This document shows, one piece after another, positions 13,859-25,800 of a stretch of 64,000 nucleotides of DNA. The stretch comes from Nectonema munidae. Lineage: Eukaryota; Nematomorpha; Nectonematoida; Nectonematidae. The stretch is taken from positions 807,501 to 871,500 of the forward strand of contig JAUIRK010000908.1 in NCBI GenBank assembly GCA_030549495.1, given 5' to 3'. A program made the position numbers and the translations under genes. The notes under the pieces were generated by a model. That model was not told the DNA's origin. It made no database searches and saw nothing but the letters and a program-made list of their open reading frames with translations. The number at the start of each line of letters is the position of its first letter. Position 1 is the stretch's first letter.

Positions 13859-16800
13859 CTAAAAAAATAATAAATCAAGATAGTACTTGTTTGTAAAAAC
13901 GGTAAGAAAATAAAGTGTTAAAAATGTCAAAAGAAGAACCTGCAATTTTTTGTGCTCACTAATGAGCCTATCATATTCTTTATCAACGGATTGAGCTTGT
14001 AGTTTCAGAGCTTCCATTGATTTATTCGTTCTAGCGAGTTCTAACCAAATAAAAAGTGACGTTTCAAGCACAGATATGAATCTTCAATACATACAGTTTT
14101 TGTCATACACCACTAATTTTGAATCTAAGAAAAGAGTCCAACGTGTGTCTCGTGTTATGTCAACAAGTACGCATGCTATATTGAAAAAGCTTTTGGATTT
14201 TAATCATTTTATCTATAGCGTATAAACCCTATTCTCTCTGCATAATTAAGGGAAATTAGCATTACGTCTGGTGGTTGATAACAAATTACCCAATAAAGCT
14301 CTTTGGGGACCACATGCCCGTCTATACTGAATAAAGCTTTACAATTTAGCGGTTTCTTGATTTAAAAATTTTACTATATAATAAAAATAGTGAGAAATAA
14401 CAATAATAAATAAATATTTATTTATGAAGACATAAATTTAGTGCTTAATCATACTTTTCTGAAACATCTTCATGTTTTAAATTTTAACTTGCAATGATTT
14501 CATTTAACCCTCGCAGTACAGTCCATTTATTACACTGAGCGATCGATGATGATCTTCCATGCGTTTGTTGGCAATTACATGAAAAGTTCATATGGTATAT
14601 TCATGGATGTGTGCTGTGTAAAGAATGAACAGGACGATTATAGTGAAGGCATTGATTCGAGTTATGATATATGATATAATCTATAAAAATTTATAAGTAA
14701 TCGACAAAGGGTGATATATTTACTGTTTATATGGGTGTTTGCGTTTTTGCACGTGTAAACGAATAGTCCTGATAGAGCTAAATAAATATATCCTTTCATA
14801 TTTTGCGATTCAATCTGTACAATCTCGAAAAATTGTTTCATCCTTCACATTTGTTTTTTCCTTTTTGAAAGTTCCTTCGTCAAAAACACAATATCAGTGA
14901 AATAAGCGATTCTTACTCATACTCATCAGAAAGTTATTGCAGTAGTTTCAAGCCTTCACAACCTGGTCGTTTTGGTATTAAAATATATCATTGTAATGAC
15001 TCTAAAAGTTATATTATAAAACATAGGGTATGGTAGAAAATCGCAAATATTTTAGTGGTGAAAGTAAAACGTTTAGTTAGTGATTCAAATCTTCCCAAAG
15101 GTATTATAATGGATCGGTTTTTTACTTCTTTATGTTAATGGGCTAGTAATAATAATTATATAATTTGTGGGACAGTAAGATCAGACAGAACGTTCATCCA
15201 CAATATAATTAGACCTAATTACTTACGAACGTTAAAACTTTCGGAATGCAAAAGCAAATTTTATTTACTACAAATGCATCTTTGACAGCGCATATTCCCC
15301 CGTAAACACGCACATAAAAATTTCAAAGAGGTGAACCTTTTATCTAGTGAGCATTATAAATCAAAACTGAAGGGCCATATTGTATAACAGAAACAATCAC
15401 TGTTTATAACAATTATAAAAGTGGGGTTGATATGAAAAATAAAATGCTTAGATATTACACTTGCTATAAACCAAGTAGAAGGTGGCCCTACATTATATTC
15501 ACTAACTATTTGGACATAGTTTGCCACAATAGTTGCATTATTTACAAACATACGTAAATACCTTGACGTTGAATGCATTTTTAAAATCTCAATTTCCGAA
15601 AACACAGTCAGAAATCACCTTTTCGGAAGTGTAAAGATGAGGAATTGAAGGGAACAAAAGAAAAGTAATGAACCTTCTTGGGTTGTCGTGAGTTCTAGCT
15701 TTATCTTCTTCATTTCCTCGCTTTCCAACTTTTCAAAATCATCAGAGCCATTTTCCTATGATTGGAATTATAAAAATTATCAAGCATAAATTGAAATCTC
15801 AAATACAATACGAATTGGCCTTAAGTTTTTTTTATATCAACTCTGAAAAAAAAGATTTTTTATGACATTTAAAATCTATCATATATAAAAATTCGCGAAT
15901 TTGTTTTTAAACCATAATTTTTCAATCATTAACGACCATTTAGAGATCAATTGGATTGACAATCTCAAGTTTTTATTCTGATATTGTTGTTAGAATTGAG
16001 GCTAGTAAAAATAGGTCACATAAACTGTGGTTTCACGGAAACAAAATTTCATGAATTTTAGTTCAAAACAAATTGGCGAATAAGCACTTCTAAAATTTTA
16101 GATATTTATCCTAAAAAATTAATTTTTTTATTGTTGAGTAATATTAATATGGAAATTACAGTGATTTTTAATTTATATAGGAAAGATTTTAAATGTTATA
16201 AAAAATTTTATATAATAAAAAAACTTGAAACTCTGGAAATTAAGTACGCTGAATTTATTTGGCGGAATTTTTGTGTTCACGAAATTAAATTCTCTGCAAA
16301 AATTTCTTACTTTACAGTATTCAAATAGGCACACAAATGATATTTCTTATTTTTACCATTGCTCTTTTATTTATTGTTTCTAATTCAATAAGCGACAATT
16401 TATGTTTTAATCTCCGTCATCAGTTGCATTATATGGGATTCACTTGTGGTCCTAAAACAACTGGATTCGTATAGTCAGTGCGGCATTGGATTTAAATTAA
16501 ATCGTACAGCTCATTAGCGCAAACAAGAAACATCAAATAAAAAATAATTATATCTTGGACGGGTTCGCTCGTTCATCCCACCTGATTTCATATGTAATTT
16601 GGTGCTTATCTGACATTAATCAAAAAGTTCGTCCTGCATTCCGAGATAAACGAAATGAAGATCATTTTAGACATGAAATATATTTAGTTTATTGAGCAAG
16701 AAAAAAAATATTCAGTTTATACATAAAGAATAAAGCAAATGTTTTGTTTACAACATGAAATCCACAAGGTAACTGAATTATAAAAAAAATTTCCAAATGA

Positions 16801-19800
16801 ATATCTACTCTAGTGCTGATTTTGCCTATTCAAGCTCAATTAATTTCAAAATGGGCCTTAATGTGTAAAATTTTAGAAACCTATTGTGTCGGTTAGTGTA
16901 AAATTGGTATTAGTATTAGTATTAGGCTTGAGGTTAGGTTTACGCAATCGTACCATTTACATATAAATTTTTTGACATTCTTGGCACAAACTCCTTTTCT
17001 TGGTTCCAGAAAAGGTTGGTGAAATTAAATAAAAAGTTTATTGAAAAATTAAGAACTTACAAGCATTGCCCACAATTATGCCAAGCTTGGGAGCTCACGC
17101 AAACCCAGGCTGAAGCGTTCTTGGGGGTATATGCTAAAAAAAAAAGAGAAAAATTATCCTAGGTGACTACCCATATACAATAGCCCCCAAGCAATAGGGA
17201 ATTCTGCGTTCTGCGATGTAGTTCTGTTTTTTTCTGAGTTCTAGATCCGCCTACTTAAATTTAGGATTGGCACAAGGTATAAGTCCCAAAACAGTTTCAT
17301 GTTACGAGCTAGGTTAGGCATAGTCGGTAATCTAGCCTCTATAGGAGTCCGCTTGTAGGACCGTTTAAACATTCCAATATTAAAATCATATATCCTAGGG
17401 ACGACATTTAGGGATGGAGTCAAATTCCAGGGGTAGATTGTTCCTAACCTAGCATGCCTTAAATTATGTATATCTTTCTTAACCGCTATAACATGTATCA
17501 AATATTATTTATTAATAATATATAAGATATTGCATGCCTTCTAACGCTTCTATTTTTGTAGCATATACATTTTATAATCATATTCTTTTATTTAGGAACA
17601 AGATACATTCCGTTGTGCCGGTTTTTTACCCTGGTTTTCTTCCTCTGAAGAATTCAAAGGTTTTTACGGTTAGGTAGTGCTCTAGCGACGCGATTCTACG
17701 TGGTTAGTAATCAAGCTATCACTAGACAATAAGTTTGTTTCCCAAATTGGGAGCGTTCGCATTAGGATTGTATCGTTCTCTCAGATGTATTTATATATTG
17801 TAACATAAATTCTTGTAAAATAATATATATAACAAGGTATAGCTATTCTTTTGTAACAAGGGCCGGTAGGTGTTTAGTGGGATGGAAAGTCCAGTTAGAC
17901 TTGGACTCAGCATTCCGGGCGGGCCACGATATCCGAAAGGATGGGTGCGAACGTCACAAAACAACTTAATTAATTAATTGGCACAAACTTTTCTATTTAT
18001 TTATATTAATACACGTCCGACACAAAAAACATCTAGACATACATACACACATACGAATACATAGATACGAATACACAGAAATACTTAAATCTCAAAAAAG
18101 CAGTATGGTCGATATTTAAGTTGTTTTTAGTGCATTTTTTACATTTTTATAAAAAGTAGATTAAATTTTATACTTTTTTTAATTTTTTTCATGGCAAATA
18201 TCAAATTTAAATTAGCAATAAGATTTTTTTGTAATATAATTGAATATATGTATTTATCAGATGTGTTCAAATTATATTCGAGCTGCGATCAAATAGAAAA
18301 GAAGCCGGAAACTGGCAGGTTTCTGATTGCAATAGAATTTTAAAAATAACAGTTCTGGTTTTGACATCTTAAAAATGACGAGTTAAATATTCACCGAAGC
18401 TTGGGCTTATCTTATCTGATTATAGAATTAAAGTTTTAAGAGAACTTATTAGGATAATAAATCGTTAATACAATTATAAAGTTACTCTTAATATTACTTA
18501 TCTGTAAAAAAGATATTTATGTCTTTCGAATAATTTAAAATTTTTGTAGAACAAATTTGGTTCTTCCATTTATTTTAAAAAACGAAATCAAGATTAACAG
18601 AAAACGTAGTATGCTATATAAGAACTTTCAATTTACTAACTTTTTGCACAGTTTTTATACTTTATTTGAAGTTATATTTTACCTTTACTTTTTAGGAAGC
18701 TCAAAAATAAATTACTAATGAGATAACAATTATTTTTGAGTGTTAGTTTTCCTTATATTATTTTTACTCTTTATGAATCCAAATTATAATGAAAAAAGAA
18801 ATTATGCTTAACTTAAAAATGTGCAAACTCAGATGTTTTAAATAACTTGTATATAAAATCAGTTATACGCCTGTAGGCGCTGATGCTCGGGTGGCAAGGT
18901 GAAATAAATAAGCGCACAAACTTGTTCGGTATCATTATGAACTTTGTCCATCATGGACTTCACGGCTTCGCTAGCGGAAATAGCTTGTTTCATCGATGCT
19001 TCGGTACTTGCCTCCAACTGTGCCTGAAATGATATCAAGTTGATGATTCTCTTGATAACCCTAAAATCATAGTAAAAAACTTTACTTTAAAACATACTGC
19101 AAAGAATTATATATATATATATACATGATGCCGGGGCGTTTGGTCGACGGACCAGAGAGTTTGGCGAACAGAAATATCATTGACGAACGATTCGTCCTAT
19201 GGACATTTAGAAAAACAGCATTTTTGTCGAACGATCTATCTCTTCGCCGTGAACGATTGCTTTTAAATGTATTTGAAAGCAAACAAACAATTTATCTCTA
19301 TTCCCCCTCTCTATATATATGTATAGTACATTGAAATTATGAACGTAGAAGGAAAAAAGAATTTTTACTTCATTTTGTAAAAGGAACTTTAATATACCAT
19401 TTTATTTGAGGATTAACGCGGGTTTCATTGAAATAGATATAAAACTTTATGATTAGACAAAAATTACATAAAGCTCAAGCTTTATATAGTAGCAGCTACT
19501 ACATTTCTTTCAGTGTGAGTAAAAATATTAGTTTCAACCACTAACTAAATTATTATTGAACGTTATTGTCAACATTTTCACTCGTAAATCCGTGAGGCTT
19601 TAAGTTTAACTCATTTTATTAAAATTTGATCTTTTTTAAAAACATTGATAAAGTTACCAAAGTGGCAGAGGAATATACTGACCTCCACTGACCCTTAAAA
19701 TGTAAAAGTATTCTTTTATTTTTTAAATACTATTTTTAGTTGTGTATCAGAGAAAATAAGGACACAAAGTACACTTTAACCCTTTCGTGACCAGGGTATC

Positions 19801-22800
19801 ATATATGATACATAAACAATTTTACCTTCGTCTGCTTTTTCAAATAGTTTTGTATATGAATCTTCTGCTTTTTAATAAATATCGTCTGATTTTGCTGGTC
19901 ACGAAAGGGTTAATAAATTCATATATATTTTTAAAATATTTAAGATACGTAAAAAATGTTATATTTTAGCCTTAACTGACGTTTAAAATGTGAAAGTAGT
20001 CAATTTTGGATTAAAACAATTTTCTACCAAGCGAAGTTTAAAAATACTTATCTTTTATTAAAATTTGGTATCTTAAACTAGAAGAGAGTAAATAATTATA
20101 ATAAAATACTGAATTTTTACCACCCGAAGTCTAAAAATACTTTCTATTTCACTAAAATTTGCCAACTTATTTTAAAAACATTAAAAAATTACTTAAGTGA
20201 CAAGAGAATATATTAACCGCTACTGAGTTTAAAAATGAAAAAGCATTGTTATATTTTTAAATGGCCATTTTCGTTACCTTTCGACTGTGTCCGTTTATCG
20301 ACCACAGTCGACATATGTTGACTTTACAAAAATGTAAATCGTCTGCGTTTATTAATGCTTTTTAATACAAATCTTCTGTTTTATACTAGATATCGTCTGA
20401 TTATTCTGATAGTTAATGGGTTAAAGAAACAAAGTAAAATCGCAAAGTTTATTTGGGCTTTTCTTTAAAACAAAAAAGTCAACTGACCCTACAAATAAAC
20501 CAATATCAAATAATTGAGTGATTTTTTTCAAAGTAAATAATTCTCAAGGTTGGAATAATAAATTTAGAACAGTATAAATCGAGGCTTGAAAGAAAAAAAA
20601 TATTTCTAATTACCCAATAAAAACTCTTGGAAAACGCTTGTGTAAGCATAGGGAACTTGGAATGTAACAATATGTTATGGGTACTTAGAAAATCTACAAC
20701 TAATTTCGTGTAAAAACAAGATGGTGTTTTTTTCTAAAAAAAACAATCATTAACTCACTAACGTTTAAACAATTAAATGATCATATAAAAAAGACAGTTA
20801 AAGTGGTATTTTTAATTTTTTTCATACAAATTTGATTTATAGTTTTGGTATGTATACGAATTTATAAGCAAACAGCTTCGTTCTCAATGAATTTCAATCA
20901 AATTGTGAGGCTTCAGGTTTATCGCAGTCTGATTGTATATATAATTTATTAACACAATTGGTTCGTAAGAACTTAACAGTTAATACCCTCAGTGTAAAAT
21001 AAAGTAATATAATAGAACTTATTTTTATGGTTTCCATCGGAAGAAAATATTTAAAAAAAGACAGGGAATGTATTTGAAATCTCACGCTATACGTTTTTAA
21101 TTTATTGCAAAAGGAAAATCAAAGAACTGCAAATAGAACTGATTATTTTATGGAAAAAACTAAATTTTCCTACTTTATCTAATCAAGCTATGCAAATTCA
21201 TAACTTGATTAATTTTCACCCCAATTGTGTAAAAAAGCAAAAAAGTGGTGAATTGATGGGTCATTTAGGGCTATTTACATATCTTTAGAATACAAAAAAG
21301 CTAGGGTTGGATATTCCGTTCATCAAATGGATCTCAATGGAAAAATATATGCATTTAAAAGCATTTCAAAAAAAATCAGAATAAATCACCAATAAAAAAG
21401 TGTAATTAATAACCCAGTCAAGAATATAATGGGAGTCAATATGAATGAAAGATGTTTGCAATTAATACAAATAAAGTTACTAATATATGCAATAAAAAAT
21501 GGCAGATCAAGGTTTTGATGTTTCAGCACGAAGTCAAACAACAAAGAAGCCTGTTTAAAAAGAAGCATCAAAATTGAAGAAGAAAATGCTCGAAAAACGA
21601 ACTAGAAAGTCTTGGTGTATACGCTTTAATGGGAATAGAATTGAAAGAGCAGAAATGAGATCAGGGTTGCCAATTTTATCTAGCCCAAAAAACGCAGATT
21701 GGTAAAACCGACCCTATAAAACCGAATAAAAATCAGAGTTTTTTTAAATTTACTTAAGAAAGACCATAACAATAAAACATTTTAAAATGAACTATGTTGA
21801 AGAAAATAGATCAAACATTTTGCGTTGCAACATAAAGCATAAGAGTGTAAGATTAAGGAAATGACGATCTTAAATCGGCATTCCCAAATGACCTTGTAAT
21901 ATGGAACATGTTATCACAGTTATAAATCAGTGTTTCCCAACGTTTACGCACGTGCGACCCCTTGCTGAGATGCTAAAAGGCTTCGAACCTCCCGTAGACG
22001 GATAATCTCTGAAGGTAAACGGAGAAGGATTGGCGAAGGAGAAGCATTGGCGATTTTTCTTTCTTTGGATGTTGCCGCAAACTTGTTCATGTGCACTGCC
22101 ACTATCACACAATTCTTTTTTTTCCTCATCACTTTTCTTGCTCGCTCTTATGATAAAACACTTTGCTTGCGCATATGGTTATCATTCATCGTTTTTCTCT
22201 CATACTACTATTTATTTTGTAAATCTTCACCATTATTTTTCTAATCATTTTACTTCTGTACTTTTTTTTATTCAATACAGTTATTAAGATGTATATTGAT
22301 GGATATAATTATTTAAAAAAAAGGGAGTATTTGAAGACTGTTCACTATTACTGTACGAGACCCTCTTGCTCAGGTTTGTCTTTTTTCTTATTTTTTGAAT
22401 TCAATTCAATTAATTTTAAATAGACTGTCTCGATTTTTACACTTTTACTTTTTTAAAATTAGAAATCAAATTTTTTACACAGACTTGTTTAAAATTTTTA
22501 AACCTTGACAAAAGGGCTGGAGGCTCGTAAGGCAATGGAAATGATTGTTCCAAGTTCAAGCCTTGCCTCTGCCGAAAACTCATAGCTTGATGTGAGCGGT
22601 GCTTCTGCGCCTTATCAATGAAAATACCACACCACCTTTAAACGTTTTCTGTCAGATTAGATAGATACTTTGCAAAAAAAAAATTTCTTTATAAAATTTT
22701 CAAAGGTAATTATAGAGCAAGTTGTATGTCGAATACTATCTATATATGCTTATTATTGCAAATAATGATATTTTTTGTTAACATATAAACATTTTTTTTA

Positions 22801-25800
22801 TAGGTAGGATTATATATCAGAAAAATCCCGCTTCACCACTGAAGGTTGTTTCACACAACCATGACAAAATTAGTGAAAGAATATTAGAATTTAATAAAAA
22901 TATAAAAGAAGAAGTAAGGTTCTCAATGAAGGCACCTAGTCATATTTATCAGTAAGTTTTTTTAGTAAAAAATGTTTTATAATAAAAATAATCTTTTAGG
23001 GATAATTTATCGATATTGTTTCAAAGTGATAGAGAGGGTATGTTTTCTAAACAAACTATTCTACGTAGAATACGGTATAACAAGAAAAGAATTCAACCTC
23101 CAAAGTTGATAAATTTTGACATACCGGAAAACTATCACAAAGTAAATGGGGCACCTTTTTTACAAGTCGACAGACTTATTCCAACAAATAAAAGACTGAT
23201 AGTATTTTATGGAAAGGTTTTAACTTATTTAAAACAGGTAAGCAATATTGAAAATATCTACATTGATGGAACGTTTAAAAAAGCTCCAAATATGTTTCAT
23301 CAAATTATAACTATTCATACATTCCATAATAAAATTCAACTTCCAATACTCTACTCTCTTGCGTGTGATAAGAAAGAAGATACCTACAGGTTTTTATAAT
23401 TAATTAAAAATTTTTGTTTTTATTGTAAAATTTTAGAGAAATTTATCAAGTTTTAAAAGTCAACATAAACGTTTCACAGATAAAAACAATTACATCTGAT
23501 TTTGAAAGCGCAATCATATCTTCAAACAAAAAAGTTTGGCACATATAATGTTTATATATATGTATATATATTATAATATTTTTAATACTTCAGGAATTTC
23601 CAAATGCAAAATTCACAGGATGTTATTTTCATTTTTCGCAAAGCATTTAGAGAAAAATAAAATTTCTTGGTTTCGGCCGACTATATTCAACAAGTGAATC
23701 CTTTCGTAAATGTGTTAGATTTGTCCTTGCACTTGCTTTTCTTCCACCTTTACAAGTATATTTTTTTGTAAATACTTTTCTATCATTAATTGCATCTTTT
23801 TTTTTTAGGTAAAAGTAGTTTATAGAAAAATAAAAAACTTGATGAATCCATTCAATATTGAGCAATTTCACTCTTATTTTGAAAATACTTGGCTTCGAGA
23901 TTCATTCATGGAATGTATATAATAGAAAGGTGAGGACCAACAATCATTGTGAGGGTTTTCACAACAGGTTAAATAACTTTACAGTTTTATCTAATTTAGA
24001 TTTTTAATATATATTTTTTTTAGTTTGAAATCTTGTCTCCCCAACGAAAAAACTAATGTTTGGGAGGTTTTTTCATTTTTTATGAAGTCGGAAGAAAAAA
24101 TATGGAAAGACATGGCCGAAATTGAAAGCGTAGATTCTGGATATTGTTGGAGTGGTGGAAATAAAAAGAAGAGAGAAGAAAAGGAAAGGCTGTTGGAAAG
24201 AATATATGAAGAATTCAACGAGAATGAAAACCTTTATCTTTTCTTCATATGTTTGTCCTCCTAAAAACCTTAATTATGAAGAAACACAAAACGAATATAC
24301 ATTGGATTTTTCTGGAAGAACCTCTTTTAATATTTCTTCTATTTTAAATTGATTTTTACATTTTGTGCTTAATTTTATTTTATTGATACTTAAATAGATA
24401 TATATTTTTATGTTCATTTTTTTTATAATTATTTTAATAACAAAATATTTATGAAAATAGTTTTGAATAGACAAAAATCTTTTCAAATTGCATTGTTTTT
24501 CCATTTTTAATACTTTAAAATTTAATTGAAATAATTTAATTTTAATATTCAAAATTTTTCTATTTTTATTTTATAATATAAAATTTTGGACAATTTTAAG
24601 TAACGTAGGCTCGTTTAAGAAAAAATTTTCATAAAAATTCTAGAATTTAGTATAATAATTTGGGTAAAAACGTAAAAAAGCACCATTTTTTAAACCTGTA
24701 GTTGATTTTTTTAGACAAGATATAGAAGTTGAATTTTTTTGTAGTAGACATTTTTGATTAAAAAGAAATTATCGTTTAGAATTTTTATATAGGGGTAAAC
24801 GTTAAAAAAAACTTTTTCATTAATGTGTAATATTTACTTCAAATTAATATTCAGTTTTTGTTATTTAATAATTACAATTTTACATCTAAAATCCTGATAA
24901 TCAAAAGTTTCATGTGGAGCAGTAACAGTTATAGCATTATTCATATGTGCTACAAAGTGATGAGGAAAAAAAGATAATGAGATGGTGGCTAATGTAGATA
25001 AGAAGCAAGGCGGCAACATCAAAAAATTATCTCTGAAGTAAGTTCTTTGTGCATAAGCCGCTCTCTCTCTCTCTCTAGCTGGCCTATCTTCCCTTGTGTT
25101 ACATTTTCTCTGTCACTTTTCTCACTCCCCAAAGTGTAATCTACGCCAATATCACAACGCCAGGAAACAATTTATAAAAGAGATGAGGAAGTTTAAAGCT
25201 TCATAGCTCAAAGTGAATCTTCACTCACTAAAATTTAACCGTTCTTATGAAGAAAAATTAGACTTTAACCAGGGGTGTGCTAACTTTTTCAACGGCGAGT
25301 ACAATTCTAAAAATATATGAGTATCTGGGCCATTTACTCAAAGTAAGTACATCTTGATTCTCCTGGTTTAAGTAACATAAATTAATTATTTGAAAAACAT
25401 TAAAAAATCATTATTAAGAAAAGATATACAATCGAAAGATTAATATAAAACAGATGAAGAATAACGACAACAAGACAATATTTTAGTAGCAAGTGAAGAA
25501 CAACCACCCCGCATGACCCTTTTGAAGAACCACCACCCTAAATAGCTTTCCAATAATATTATATAGAATATACCACTGAAGCAAAATTAAAAAAATTTAT
25601 TTAGTAAAAACTAAAATATTAAAATTTTGATTTAGTAAAGGCAAAATAAAATCTTAGAAATTCATTTTGTGAGAAGAATTAAAAAAATAAACAATAAGTA
25701 TACATCTATAATATTATATAGCTGACTTGCAAAACAGGATATTGTTTCAAGATTATACAGTGTTATAAGATTAAATATATACTAGTGTATCAGTGTAATC

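Noticed and set aside
15354-15605. Minus-strand 83-residue frame inside a BCAP31 intron
   Set aside because: No homology, and it lies between phase-matched BCAP31 exons.
22047-22287. Plus and minus frames in 21.9-22.3 kb as genes
   Set aside because: Overlapping shadow frames with no domain, splice signal or homology that I can recognise.
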